Of a stretch of DNA of 64,000 nt, positions 1-9,419 are shown one piece after another. Position numbers and translations under genes: made by a program. Position 1 is the first letter of the stretch. Each line of letters begins with the position of its first letter. The notes under the pieces are model-generated. The model ran no database searches. It had not been told where the DNA came from and saw only the letters and a list, made by a program, of their open reading frames with translations. This DNA is from Borrelia sp. RT5S (GTDB lineage: Bacteria > Spirochaetota > Spirochaetia > Borreliales > Borreliaceae), in NCBI RefSeq assembly GCF_021165755.1, contig NZ_CP088936.1:620001-684000 (forward strand). Direction: 5' to 3'.

Positions 1-682
1 TCATCTCAGACTTAGGAATTTAAGAATCAAGCCTGTAATATTTTCTCAGTTAATCAAATTTTTTATTCCAATATTCTTAAATGAGTTTATTTGGTATTTG
101 GGGTATTTTGGTTTAATTGCTATTTTTGCAAGAATTGACACTGCTAAATATGCTGCATACAGTATAACCTTTTCCACTTATTTTATGGGATTTAATGTAA
201 TCAATGCGTTTTGTTTTTCTGTCAATATTGTAATGGGACATGAGATGCACAATGATAAGGGAGAAATAATGGCTGTAGCGTTTTATTTGGAAAAGATAGG
301 TGTTATTCTTGCTATCCTTACAGCCTTTATATTATTAGTTTTGTCGTTCATTTCACCTTATGTTTTTTATGAGCTAGAGTATGCAAATCTTACGGGAGTT
401 ATGCTCAGATACTATGCTATTTCGGCTTTCTTTACATCACTTGCGTTTCAATATTTATTTGGATTTTTCCGAGCGGGTGCATCACCAAACTTTGGTGCTA
501 TTATGGAGGGTTCTGTAACTTTGATTTATACGATACCCATTGCATACCTTTTAGCAAATTATACTCAATTTCCATTTGAGATTATTGTTTTCATTCCAAC
601 CCTTGAGGATGTAATTAAGCTTGGTATTTCTCTGCCTTATTTCCATAGCACTAAGTGGATTAAATCTGTTAAAACGGGTTAA
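1..682 (+). CDS. MATE-family transporter, C-terminal part (5' end outside window)
   Basis: The reading frame is open from base 2 to the stop at 682, so this is the last ~226 residues of a longer protein. It is a polytopic membrane protein with about six hydrophobic segments. The motif NEFIWYLG near the visible start resembles the beginning of the second half of MATE (multidrug and toxin extrusion) exporters, and the FRAGASPNFGAIMEG stretch followed by a terminal KWIKSV matches the C-terminal half of that family. MATE proteins exchange organic cations or drugs against Na+ or H+ at the inner membrane; the substrate here is unknown. It lies 25 bases upstream of murD on the same strand, so co-transcription is likely. 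A lipid-II flippase of the MurJ type is a less likely alternative, because the ending is MATE-like. Confidence 0.8.
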   Translation, partial: HLRLRNLRIKPVIFSQLIKFFIPIFLNEFIWYLGYFGLIAIFARIDTAKYAAYSITFSTYFMGFNVINAFCFSVNIVMGHEMHNDKGEIMAVAFYLEKIGVILAILTAFILLVLSFISPYVFYELEYANLTGVMLRYYAISAFFTSLAFQYLFGFFRAGASPNFGAIMEGSVTLIYTIPIAYLLANYTQFPFEIIVFIPTLEDVIKLGISLPYFHSTKWIKSVKTG

Positions 683-707
683 TTGTTTTGTTAGAATTAG
701 TTGTGTC

Positions 708-2060
708 ATGCGTTTGGATGAAATAGGAAGTAAAAAATTTTTGGTTATGGGCTTGGGACTTCACGGAGGTGGTCTGGCCGTCTCAAGGTTCTTGTTAAAA
801 CACGGTGCTAGTCTAGTAATTACTGATTTAAAGAGTGAATTGGAATTGGCTTCAAGCATAAAGTCTTTAGAAGAGTTTAAAGATAAGATTAGATATGTTT
901 TGGGATATCACAGCGAAGATGATTTTAAGGAAGCAGATATCGTTGTTAAGAATCCTGGGGTGAGCTTTAAGAATAGATATTTAAAGCTTGCAAAAAGAAT
1001 TGAGACCGACATTAGTTTGTTTTTAATGTTTAATAAGAATCCGATAATTGCTGTTACAGGAACTAAGGGGAAGTCAACTCTAGTGTCACTTTTGCATCAA
1101 GTTTTAGTCACTAAGTATCCAAAGGCTAAAATTGGAGGCAATATTGGCATATCTCCTTTAAGCTTCCTGGACGATCTTGATGCTACCTCTCCTGTTGTTT
1201 TAGAGCTTTCTTCTTGGCAGCTCCATGATCTTGAAAATTTAGACCCTATTATTAGTATTATTACTAATGTTTATCATGATCATCAAAATTACTATTCAAA
1301 TTTAAATGATTACGTGGAGGATAAATCAAAGATTTTTACAAATCAGGATTCAGGAATTTTTATATCTCAAGACAAAGCTTACCATGATTACTTCCACAGA
1401 TTTAAGACTAAAGCAGAAGTTGTTTTATTCTCAGAAGTCATGCCCTTAAACTTTGAAAATGATATACTTTATTTAAGAGATGAAAAAATTTATTTAAATG
1501 AAGAGTTGATTACCACTCTTAGCGAAACGAGGCTTATTTTATTAATAAATAAGTTAGTAGCTGTATTTGTTGCAAATTACTTAAAGTTAGATTTGAATCT
1601 TGTATCTAGTATTGTTACTGGGTTTAATGGAATTGAGCATAGATTGGAGTTTGTAAGAGAGATTAATGGTGTTAGGTATTATAACGATACAGCATCAACG
1701 ATTCCGGATTCTACAGTTTTATCTGTTAAAAGCTTAAGGGAAGAAGCCTTTATTAATCTTATTGTTGGTGGGACTGATAAGGAACTTAATTTTTTAGTTT
1801 TTGGTGAAATTTTAAACACGGTAAAAACTTGGATTTTATTAAGGGGTAGTGCTACTTTAAAGATTATTAAGTTTCTTGAAGATAATAATGTTGATTATTT
1901 TGTCTTTTCTTCAATAGAGGAATGTGTTTGTTATGCGAGAAGAATTTCTGTTCAAAATGATATAGTTTTATTCTCACCGGCTAGTGCCTCTTTTGAGCTT
2001 TTTAAGAATGAGTTTGATAGGGGGTTTAGGTTTAAGAAATTAGTCAATGACATGATTTAA
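708..2060 (+). CDS. murD: UDP-N-acetylmuramoyl-L-alanine--D-glutamate ligase (MurD)
   Basis: MurD adds D-glutamate to UDP-MurNAc-L-Ala in the cytoplasm, the second amino-acid step of peptidoglycan precursor synthesis. The 450-residue product has the usual MurD length. It shows an N-terminal Rossmann stretch (VMGLGLHGGGLA), the Mur-ligase ATP loop TGTKGKST at residues 117-124, and the C-terminal-domain motif YYNDTASTIPDS that follows HRLE. The frame is open further upstream to 621, but that would overlap the transporter gene; ATG 708 gives the normal MurD N-terminus directly before the Rossmann motif. No strong ribosome binding site is visible, so translation may be coupled to the upstream gene. 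It converges on femA with a 4-base overlap of the two coding ends. Confidence 0.95.
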   Translation: MRLDEIGSKKFLVMGLGLHGGGLAVSRFLLKHGASLVITDLKSELELASSIKSLEEFKDKIRYVLGYHSEDDFKEADIVVKNPGVSFKNRYLKLAKRIETDISLFLMFNKNPIIAVTGTKGKSTLVSLLHQVLVTKYPKAKIGGNIGISPLSFLDDLDATSPVVLELSSWQLHDLENLDPIISIITNVYHDHQNYYSNLNDYVEDKSKIFTNQDSGIFISQDKAYHDYFHRFKTKAEVVLFSEVMPLNFENDILYLRDEKIYLNEELITTLSETRLILLINKLVAVFVANYLKLDLNLVSSIVTGFNGIEHRLEFVREINGVRYYNDTASTIPDSTVLSVKSLREEAFINLIVGGTDKELNFLVFGEILNTVKTWILLRGSATLKIIKFLEDNNVDYFVFSSIEECVCYARRISVQNDIVLFSPASASFELFKNEFDRGFRFKKLVNDMI

Positions 2061-3106
2061 ATTCTTTTTTTTATGATTTTGTAGTACATGTATCTCATTA
2101 TTTCAATAACTTTGTAGATTTTATATAGAAATCTTTTATAAACAAAGTCGTAGCATCCGATTCTGTGGATAATCTCTCCTCCAAATCCGGTTTTGAATTG
2201 AAATAGCCCAAACATAGGGTGTTTCTCATCCGCAGTAGGAGGAATGCCTAAAAGGTCGTATTCGTTCACGGAATAGCTTTTAAGCATTTGTATTGCAGCA
2301 AATTGTACGGCATAGTTGGGCATTAAATGCCTATTCTCTCCGCTTGAAGCACCATACAGATAAGTGGCTTTGTCATTGTAGAGTCCAACAATTATTCCTG
2401 ATATTAGCTTTTCGTTATGTGTAGCTATTATTAGTTTGATGTTTGAGTTTGTGTCCTTCCTAAATTCTTCTATTAAATTTTTTATGTAACTTTTTGAGTG
2501 AATGGCAAATTTATCTCTTCGAGATGTCTCTTGGTAAAGTTTGTAAAACTCATCAAAATATTTAAATTTATCATCTATGATTACTTTTATATTTTTTCTA
2601 CTACTAAGCCTGATATTGTACCTTGTTTTTTTTTTCATTTTAGCTTGAATAACGTCTAATGAATCTTTTAAGGTTATTATTGTTGTATTTGAGGGTTGTA
2701 TGTCATTAAATGATTTTTCAAATCCTTCCAGTTTAATCTTTAGTGGAGTATAATCCTCTTTTAAGCTTCTTGAGGTGTAGTACATTAAGTCAAATCTTAA
2801 AAAGATAGTATTTTTATGTAAATATTTCTTTACAATCTCGCTAAATTGTTTAAGCTTGTCACCAAGTTCAGTTAGGTTAATCTCTTCAATTTTTTTGTTT
2901 GAGAATTCTGGGTGAGCAATGTATCCTAGATAAAAATTTCCAAATATCTTTCTTTGCATCACAAGAACCTTACTAAAACTTTTACTTCCTACTGCGACTG
3001 CTTTCCAGGGGCTTTCTTTCTCTGAGGCCCTTTTTACAAGGGTCCACAACATACTTTGAAGATAGTTCTCACTCAGACTCTCTATTTCAATTTTTCTAAT
3101 ATTCAT
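2057..3106 (-). CDS. femA: FemA/FemX-family peptidoglycan bridge aminoacyltransferase
   Basis: FemAB-family enzymes transfer an amino acid from aminoacyl-tRNA to the side-chain amine of lipid-linked or soluble peptidoglycan precursors. The 349-residue protein has the double GNAT-like fold signature of the family: TRYNIRLSSRKN in the middle, then YLYGASSGENRHLMPNYAVQ, YDLLGIPP and FKTGFGGEI. Borrelia peptidoglycan is known to carry glycine on the ornithine side chain, and a single FemA-like enzyme is the natural candidate for that addition; this assignment is inference. The gene follows metG by 19 bases on the same strand and so probably shares its transcript. The C-terminus is unusually rich in Tyr, Lys and Arg, suggesting membrane proximity. 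Confidence 0.85.
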   Translation of the reverse strand: MNIRKIEIESLSENYLQSMLWTLVKRASEKESPWKAVAVGSKSFSKVLVMQRKIFGNFYLGYIAHPEFSNKKIEEINLTELGDKLKQFSEIVKKYLHKNTIFLRFDLMYYTSRSLKEDYTPLKIKLEGFEKSFNDIQPSNTTIITLKDSLDVIQAKMKKKTRYNIRLSSRKNIKVIIDDKFKYFDEFYKLYQETSRRDKFAIHSKSYIKNLIEEFRKDTNSNIKLIIATHNEKLISGIIVGLYNDKATYLYGASSGENRHLMPNYAVQFAAIQMLKSYSVNEYDLLGIPPTADEKHPMFGLFQFKTGFGGEIIHRIGCYDFVYKRFLYKIYKVIEIMRYMYYKIIKKRI

Positions 3107-3125
3107 TTACTGCCCTAGAATAGAG

Positions 3126-5306
3126 TTAGTATACTATCCCATTAGGGATTTCTCTAGATAGTATTTTGTCTTTAGAGTGTTCCAGTACCAAGTTGACTCC
3201 GTTTATCTTAAGTTCTCCGTTTTCTGCTACAATCTGAGTCTGCATAAATTTATCTATGCTAATCTTTGGTGGGTAATTTAATTCTTTCTCAATATCACTT
3301 TCAAGTATTATTCGCTTGCCAGGTGTAGGATCATCTTTAAAATGTTCCATGATGATTACCTTAAAGTTTTTATCTCTATCTTCGGTCGAAATCAACATTC
3401 CTTCAGATTTGATTCCTCTAAATTTAGCAGGCTTTAAATTGTCAACTATTATTATATGTTTTCCAACTAATGCCTCTTCCCTGTAATAGTCTGCAAGGCT
3501 GCTTACAATTTGTTTGCCGTCAAGAGTTCCATCGTCAAGTTTTAAAATGAATAATTTTTCCGCATCTGGACTTCGTTCTATTGCTTTCACTTTTACAACT
3601 TTTAAAAATACTTTTTCACTAAATAATTTTGCAGGATCTTCTGTCTGTTTGCTTTGCACCCTCTTACCTCCTGAGTATTTTAATTTTAAATTATCGATCA
3701 ATTCTTTTTCTAGTTTTTCAAATAATACCTCAGTAGTTTTAATCGTACTTAACCCTAAATTTGTTCCTAAAAATTTATTGGAAATTTCGTAGCTGTCTCC
3801 AAAAAATTTTCTTATTTTATCGCTTGTTTGGGGTATAAAGGGTGACATTAAAATTGATAAATCTCTTACTAGGTATATTAGATTTAACAACAGCTCTTTT
3901 GTTGCCTCAGGATTGCTGTCTTTTGTTTTCCACGGCTCTTTATCTTGGAATATTTTGTTACCCATGCTTGAGATATCAAGAATATCCTTTAAAGCTGCCT
4001 TGAGTTCTGTCTTGTTGAAAAAAGCTAAAATTCTTTCATATTTGTGATTTATTTCTTCCCAAAAATCATTTTTGATTTCTATTTTATCTATGCTGTCTCC
4101 AAAAAATCTTTTGTAAAACGTTAGAATTCGATTGATGAAATTTGAAAAATTACCAATAAGCTCAGTGTTTGTTCTCTCTAAGAGGTCGTTCCACATAAAT
4201 TGAAAGTCAGATTTTTCAGGTCTGTTATAGCATATATAAAATCTCCAAATATCAGCAGGTATTCCGGTAACAATAGCGTCATTGCCAAATATTCCAGTCC
4301 CTTCGGATTTTGAAAATTTGAGGTTTTCATAGTTTAAATATTCGCTTGAAGATATTTTGTTAAGCATTGTCCAATTTTCTTTGCTTGCAAGTTCCACGGC
4401 AGGAAAGACAACAGTATGAAATAAGATGTTATCTTTCCCAATAAATTGCACTAAGGTTGTCTCTTTGTCATTTTTCCACCAAGATTCCCAGTTTTCTACA
4501 AGTTCTTTTGTAATTGAAACATATCCAATCGGGGCATCAAACCATACATAAAATACTTTATTCTCATACCCCTTTTTGGGTACTGGTATGCCCCATTTTA
4601 AGTCCCTTGTTATTGCCCTCTCCTTAAGACCATCCCTTAAAAATGCATTTGTCATGCTAACAGCATTGGTATTCCAATTAGCATTCTGTGAGCTTATTTG
4701 TATCCAGTTTTTAAGTTCGTCATTTATTTTTGGTAGGTTAAGGTAGCAATGCTTAGTTTTTTTTAAAATAGGTATATTTTTGCAAATCATGCACTTTGGA
4801 TTTATTAAGTCAGAGGGGGCTAGCAGCCTAGAGCAGTTCTCACACTGGTCTCCTTTTGCGTTATTCCCGCAATTTGGGCACTCTCCTGTTACGTATCTAT
4901 CTGCTAAAAACATGAGGTCATGCTTGCAAAAAAATTGTTCACTTTCTTTTTCCGTAACATAACCATTTTCTTCTAACTTTAAAAACAACTTTTGTACAGT
5001 TTCACTGTGATGTCTATTAGTTGTGCGACCAAAAACGTCAAATTGAATATTAAACCATTCATAAATTGATTTATGTATTTCATAGTATTTGTTGCAAAGT
5101 TCTTCAGGACTAATTTTTTCAACTAGAGCTCTAATTTCTGTAGCTGTACCGTATTCATCTGTGCCGCAGACATAAAGCGTTTCCATGCCGATCATTCTTG
5201 AATATCTTGCGAAAACATCTGCTGATATAACTTGTACCAGATTGCCAAGATGGGGTATGTTATTCACGTACGGCAGTGCAGCTGTGACTAAATTTCTTTT
5301 CTTCAC
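3126..5306 (-). CDS. metG: Methionyl-tRNA synthetase
   Basis: Charges tRNA-Met and initiator tRNA with methionine. The 726-residue protein contains the class I signature as PHLGN (residues 18-22), a zinc-binding knuckle region with CPNC, CENC and CMIC pairs around residues 143-175, the second class I motif as KFSKS near residue 330, and a C-terminal EMAP/Trbp111-type tRNA-binding domain at roughly residues 570-680 ([16 protein letters not shown]). This is the long, dimerising form of MetRS. The start is GTG at 5306, immediately before [15 protein letters not shown], the expected N-terminus. It is divergent from pta with only 120 bases between them. Both CAT-type tRNAs found in this window (38919 and 44404) are possible substrates. 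Confidence 0.96.
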   Translation of the reverse strand: MKKRNLVTAALPYVNNIPHLGNLVQVISADVFARYSRMIGMETLYVCGTDEYGTATEIRALVEKISPEELCNKYYEIHKSIYEWFNIQFDVFGRTTNRHHSETVQKLFLKLEENGYVTEKESEQFFCKHDLMFLADRYVTGECPNCGNNAKGDQCENCSRLLAPSDLINPKCMICKNIPILKKTKHCYLNLPKINDELKNWIQISSQNANWNTNAVSMTNAFLRDGLKERAITRDLKWGIPVPKKGYENKVFYVWFDAPIGYVSITKELVENWESWWKNDKETTLVQFIGKDNILFHTVVFPAVELASKENWTMLNKISSSEYLNYENLKFSKSEGTGIFGNDAIVTGIPADIWRFYICYNRPEKSDFQFMWNDLLERTNTELIGNFSNFINRILTFYKRFFGDSIDKIEIKNDFWEEINHKYERILAFFNKTELKAALKDILDISSMGNKIFQDKEPWKTKDSNPEATKELLLNLIYLVRDLSILMSPFIPQTSDKIRKFFGDSYEISNKFLGTNLGLSTIKTTEVLFEKLEKELIDNLKLKYSGGKRVQSKQTEDPAKLFSEKVFLKVVKVKAIERSPDAEKLFILKLDDGTLDGKQIVSSLADYYREEALVGKHIIIVDNLKPAKFRGIKSEGMLISTEDRDKNFKVIIMEHFKDDPTPGKRIILESDIEKELNYPPKISIDKFMQTQIVAENGELKINGVNLVLEHSKDKILSREIPNGIVY

Positions 5307-5426
5307 CTTATACTATTTCCCTCTTACTATAATATGTTCATATTTTAGTGCTAATTTAATTTATGTATATTATACATTTATTATGGATTTTTATTAAATG
5401 GGCATTCTCTTATTGAGGGTAAGGAT

Positions 5427-6485
5427 ATGGGGATTATTATGGGTGTTTTTAATTTCAAAGATTATGTGTTTGGTAAGGCACGGGAAGAGGTAACAAGAAA
5501 GGGAGCCAAGGCTAGCATAGTTTTTCCTGAGAGTAGTGATGTAAGAATTTTAGAGGCAACAATTGAAATATTAAAGGAGGGGCTAGCAGGTCTTGTGGTT
5601 CTTATTGGAAAAAAAGATAAGGTTTTTAAAGATTTAAGAGAACTTGTAGGATTTGAGGATGATATTTCAGCAAAGATAAGAGTGATAGATCCCAATTCAT
5701 TTGAAGGTTTAAATAGATATTTAGACGAATATTTTAGCTTAAGACAAAGTAAGGGATTAGCTTTAAGTAGAGCTAGAGTGGAGATTCTAGACGAGGTCTC
5801 TTTTTCTATGATGATGGTAAGGCTTGGAGAGGTTAAGACTTGTGTATGTGGATCTTTGCTATCCTCGGGTAAGGTATTAAGGAGTGCTTTGGCTATCCTT
5901 CCTAGGCTTGGGGGGACTAAACTTGTATCTTCTTTTACTCTCATAGACACTAAGGGTAGCGATGGTGTGAATAAAGCTTGTTTTGGACATGAGGGTGTTT
6001 TACTTTTTGCTGATTGTGCTGTAGTTATTAATCCTACTTGTACGGAACTTGCAGAAATTGCAATACAGAGCGCAAGCTCTTTTATGAATATTTTTAAAAC
6101 AGAGCCAAGGGTAGCTCTGTTAAGTTTCTCTACAAAAGGGTCTGCATATTCAATTGAGGTTGAAAAGGTGCGGTGTGCCTTAAAAATTGCTAAAAGTAGG
6201 GAAAAAGATTTGCTTATTGATGGAGAACTTCAACTCGATGCAGCTTTAATTAAAAGCATTGCAGATAAAAAATGCGGTGATTCTCTAGTTGCTGGAGCTG
6301 CAAACATATTGATTTTTCCTAATTTGGAATCTGGGAACATTGGATATAAACTTGTTGAGAGGTTGGCTTTTGCAAGGGCCTATGGACCTTTTTTGCAAGG
6401 ATTTAAAACTCCTGTTAGTGATCTTTCAAGGGGTTGCTCCGTGGATGATATTGTATTAGCAAGTGCACTGATGATAAGTGGTTAG
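5427..6485 (+). CDS. pta: Phosphate acetyltransferase
   Basis: Interconverts acetyl phosphate and acetyl-CoA. The 352-residue product is a short-form PTA without the N-terminal regulatory domains of the E. coli enzyme; the C-terminal catalytic region is recognisable in VLLFADCAVVINPTCTELAE and in AGAANILIFPNLESGNIGYK. In Borrelia the ackA-pta pathway is thought to turn imported acetate into acetyl-CoA for the mevalonate pathway, with acetyl phosphate as a signalling intermediate. ackA is separate, at 45046-46293. ATG 5427 follows GAGGGTAAGG closely; ATG 5439 is an alternative with a GGGGA element in front. The 3' end overlaps that of ksgA by 30 bases in convergent orientation. Confidence 0.93.
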   Translation: MGIIMGVFNFKDYVFGKAREEVTRKGAKASIVFPESSDVRILEATIEILKEGLAGLVVLIGKKDKVFKDLRELVGFEDDISAKIRVIDPNSFEGLNRYLDEYFSLRQSKGLALSRARVEILDEVSFSMMMVRLGEVKTCVCGSLLSSGKVLRSALAILPRLGGTKLVSSFTLIDTKGSDGVNKACFGHEGVLLFADCAVVINPTCTELAEIAIQSASSFMNIFKTEPRVALLSFSTKGSAYSIEVEKVRCALKIAKSREKDLLIDGELQLDAALIKSIADKKCGDSLVAGAANILIFPNLESGNIGYKLVERLAFARAYGPFLQGFKTPVSDLSRGCSVDDIVLASALMISG

Positions 6486-7292
6486 TTTGTTTGAAATTGC
6501 AATGAATTCTTGAACAGAAATCTCTTCTGGTCTTTTATCTAGAAAGTTTTTTAAAAATTCTTCTTTAAGTATTTTTTCGTTTTTGACAAAATTAACGATT
6601 GTGTTTTTGAGTTTTTTTCTGCGACTTGTAAATACCGTTCTAACTAGTTGGTTAAATTCTTTAAACTCTTTAATTTCCTGATTTTTAGGAATAAGCTTGA
6701 CGGTTGTAGATCCTACCCTAGGAATTGGATAAAAGTTATTCTTGTCGATATTCATGATTTTAGTTACATTAAAGTGTGACTGGACTAAAACTGTGAATGA
6801 AGAGTAATTTTTGTTTCCTTTTGTTGCAAGCATTCTATCTGCCAGTTCTTTTTGTACTGTAAGTACCATTTGCTTTAATATTTTTCCTTCAATAAGCGTG
6901 TATATTACTTTTGATGCAATGTTATAAGGTAGATTTGAAAATATTTTATTAACACTTGTTTTTTCTCTCTTATGTGTCTTTAAAAAATCACCTTCTATTA
7001 ACTTAAAGTTTTCAAACTTTCCAAATTGTTCGTTTAAAATTTCTGAGTACTTGGGGTCAATTTCAAAAGCTGTTAGAAAATTTATTTTTTTAAGTAAAAT
7101 AACTGTCATTGAGCCAAGTCCGGGGCCTATTTCCCAAACTTTCTCATTTTCTCTTACCTCAAGAGCATCTATTATTGATTCTCTTATATATTCATTTATT
7201 AGGTAATGCTGTCCCCATATTTTCCTTGGAGCTATATTTTTTCGTTCAAGCTCAGTTTTGATACTGTTTATGCTGTTATAATTTATCCTCAT
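6456..7292 (-). CDS. rsmA: 16S rRNA dimethyladenosine transferase KsgA/RsmA
   Basis: Dimethylates two adjacent adenosines in the terminal helix of 16S rRNA during 30S maturation. The sequence has the SAM-binding motif VWEIGPGLGSMTV, the catalytic NLPYNIASKV motif and the C-terminal RRKKLKNTIVNF stretch typical of RsmA, and about 278 residues is a normal length. Two starts are possible: ATG 7310 and ATG 7292; the latter removes six residues and avoids the 13-base overlap with the upstream comEC-like gene. Neither has a good ribosome binding site, so translational coupling to that gene is plausible. Loss of KsgA gives kasugamycin resistance in other bacteria. Confidence 0.93.
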   Translation of the reverse strand: MRINYNSINSIKTELERKNIAPRKIWGQHYLINEYIRESIIDALEVRENEKVWEIGPGLGSMTVILLKKINFLTAFEIDPKYSEILNEQFGKFENFKLIEGDFLKTHKREKTSVNKIFSNLPYNIASKVIYTLIEGKILKQMVLTVQKELADRMLATKGNKNYSSFTVLVQSHFNVTKIMNIDKNNFYPIPRVGSTTVKLIPKNQEIKEFKEFNQLVRTVFTSRRKKLKNTIVNFVKNEKILKEEFLKNFLDKRPEEISVQEFIAISNKLTTYHQCTC

Positions 7293-7297
7293 GGACA

Positions 7298-8593
7298 CTA
7301 ATGATAGCATGTAGGTGATCTTAAGGATGCTTGCTCTTTGCTATTTTTCTGCTTTTCTAGTTTGCAGATTATATAAATTATTGTTAGTATGCTTGAGAAC
7401 ATAAATATCCCTATGTTATGGTTTTGAATTATCGGGAATTTGCTACAAATTATTGCTATTTCCTTTATTGCCCTAAAAATATGGGTATTTATTAGGTCAA
7501 ATAATAAAAATAGATGCGTATTTAAAGTATAAGATACTAGACTTAGTGATTTTATTACTAGGAATAATAACATAAGAGGGGTAACTATTATGTTTGACAA
7601 GATTGAGATTGGAGGTAGATCAAAATTATTAGCATAAACAACGGGAGCTGTAGTGATTTGAATCAAAAGTGTTGTAAAGATAGAAGATATAAATCCATTT
7701 AACTTGTATCTGTCTTTAAGAAAAAGAGAAATTGATATACCAAGCACTGCTAGATAAGATAGTTTAAATCCTGTTGAACTTAGCGTGTGAGGCAGCACAG
7801 TGGCATTTAATGTGAAACTAACAGATAGAGCACTTAATAAATTAATTTTCCCATAAATTAATCTGTACAGCATAAGTATTTCTAGCATGATAAATGCTCT
7901 CAGAGCAGATGATGAAAATCCTGTTAAGATTAAATAATTGAGTAATATCGTACTCAGAATTAATAGCCTCAGTATCTCATTTTTTATTGTTAAAAAGAGT
8001 AGGTAATGAAATATAATGTAGATCAAATAAAAGTGTAGGCCAGATACCACCAGTATATGAAATAGACCTGCTTTTTGAAATAAATTACGCTCATATTTTG
8101 TTATCTCTGATTTATTATTTGTTAGAATTGCTTTTGAGAAATGGGAATAATAGGGGTTTATTGCATTGAAAAATGGATTTAATAGCCTACTATATTGATC
8201 TCTGATCTTTACGAGTATTGGTCTTTTAATAAGGTGGATTCCGTTCGTTTTAATTTTAAATATATCTCCAATTTTGTATTGATTTTTAATATTTTTAAAT
8301 ATAAATTCGTGATGTTTGCCAAATCCATCTATTGAGTCAACCTTGGTTTTTAAATATTTTGGCAAATAAGTAATATTTGTTATTTTGTACGCATCATCTT
8401 CAAATCTTTTAAAGCCTAGGCTAATTTCAAAGATTAATAATAGGGTTATGTTAAGCATAAATGTGAGAGAGAGATGGGCATTTCTTTTCACTAAAGAAAG
8501 CAATGTTAAGGCTAAATTCAAATGTATTAGGTTAAGCTCAAAGTAATATCGCATCAGCAGGTTTAATGAGCTTATGATAAACAACAAAATCAC
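7298..8593 (-). CDS. ComEC/Rec2-like integral membrane protein
   Basis: A 431-residue, strongly hydrophobic protein with about nine or ten membrane segments. It has the ComEC 'competence' domain signature LLVVSGLHFYLIY, followed by GFSSSALRAFIML. ComEC forms the inner-membrane channel for single-stranded DNA during natural transformation. Two parts are of note: an N-terminal soluble OB-like region (roughly residues 60-130) is present, but the C-terminal metallo-beta-lactamase nuclease domain found in many ComEC proteins is absent, the chain ending shortly after the membrane region. Borrelia is not known to be naturally competent, so the role is open; DNA uptake, export of another polyanion, or a relict are all possible. 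The gene lies directly upstream of ksgA. Confidence 0.8.
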   Translation of the reverse strand: MILLFIISSLNLLMRYYFELNLIHLNLALTLLSLVKRNAHLSLTFMLNITLLLIFEISLGFKRFEDDAYKITNITYLPKYLKTKVDSIDGFGKHHEFIFKNIKNQYKIGDIFKIKTNGIHLIKRPILVKIRDQYSRLLNPFFNAINPYYSHFSKAILTNNKSEITKYERNLFQKAGLFHILVVSGLHFYLIYIIFHYLLFLTIKNEILRLLILSTILLNYLILTGFSSSALRAFIMLEILMLYRLIYGKINLLSALSVSFTLNATVLPHTLSSTGFKLSYLAVLGISISLFLKDRYKLNGFISSIFTTLLIQITTAPVVYANNFDLPPISILSNIIVTPLMLLFLVIKSLSLVSYTLNTHLFLLFDLINTHIFRAIKEIAIICSKFPIIQNHNIGIFMFSSILTIIYIICKLEKQKNSKEQASLRSPTCYH

Positions 8594-8661
8594 TAAAAAT
8601 CTCTTTTTAATTTGTTTACTACATTATATATAAGATCATCTTTAAGGGAATAAGACAAGAT

Positions 8662-8690
8662 TTGACAATGTTGCGTATATGTTTAATAAT
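8662..8690 (+). promoter_or_regulatory. Predicted sigma-70 promoter of the CPBP gene
   Basis: TTGACA at 8662-8667 and AATAAT at 8685-8690 are separated by 17 bases. The expected transcription start falls almost exactly on the ATG at 8696, so the message may be leaderless. Confidence 0.55.
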
Positions 8691-8695
8691 TTGTT

Positions 8696-9406
8696 ATGAA
8701 ATTATTAAATAATAAATACCCCATCAGATATGCTCTTTTGGAAATGTTTTTAGTTTGTGTTGTCTGTACTCATGTGTCTCCTTTTGCAAGTGTTGATGAG
8801 GATCTTTGGAATTTTAGTGGGAATCATTATGTTTATTGGCTTTATAGTGCTTTTTTAATTGTTTTTATCCTACATTTTGCCAGATTAACAAGTACCTTTT
8901 ACTTTAGAGATGAATTTTGCATACCTAAATTTAGGTTAGTTTTTATTTTGAAAGCATTTTTAATTTTTGTTAAGCTTGTCATTTGTATTGTTTTCCTGTT
9001 ACTTATTCTTTACTTATGTTTTGAGTACTTTTTTCCAGAATCATGGAGATCTTGGGTTGAGGCAGATGTTGGTAGTTTTAGATGGAGCATAGGCAGTAAG
9101 GAATCGCTTTATTTGATGGCTATTACCTCCCTTTTTACGGGAGCATTTGAGGAATTGTTGTATAGATCTTTCATTATTACCAAACTTAAACAATTGGGGT
9201 TTAACTCATTTATTTCGGCTATTCTTAGTAGTATTATTTTTGCCATTGGGCATGTTTATTATGGATTTATTGGTGCATTTGTTACGTTTATTCTTGGTTT
9301 TGTATTAGCTTTTATTTATCTGAGACATAAAAATGTGTATTATGCAAGTTTGGTCCATAGTTTTTATAATACTGCTGTTAGCACCGTCATCTTTGTGTTA
9401 AGTTAG
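8696..9406 (+). CDS. CPBP-family intramembrane metalloprotease (CAAX protease-like)
   Basis: The 236-residue membrane protein carries the three conserved motifs of the CPBP (Abi) family: EELLYRSF (Glu-Glu and Arg), a histidine in FAIGHVYYG, and a C-terminal histidine in SLVHSFYN. These residues form a membrane-embedded zinc-glutamate protease site in relatives. Bacterial members have roles in envelope protein processing or bacteriocin immunity; the substrate here is unknown. Start ATG 8696 has no ribosome binding site and lies at the predicted transcription start. The acyl-CoA ligase gene begins 13 bases downstream and probably belongs to the same transcript. Confidence 0.85.
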   Translation: MKLLNNKYPIRYALLEMFLVCVVCTHVSPFASVDEDLWNFSGNHYVYWLYSAFLIVFILHFARLTSTFYFRDEFCIPKFRLVFILKAFLIFVKLVICIVFLLLILYLCFEYFFPESWRSWVEADVGSFRWSIGSKESLYLMAITSLFTGAFEELLYRSFIITKLKQLGFNSFISAILSSIIFAIGHVYYGFIGAFVTFILGFVLAFIYLRHKNVYYASLVHSFYNTAVSTVIFVLS

Positions 9407-9419
9407 TTAAGGAGGGTTT

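Noticed and set aside
5462-5950. Long minus-strand frame (162 codons) inside pta
   Set aside because: Shadow of pta codon bias; no start signal or similarity, and pta has clear family motifs.
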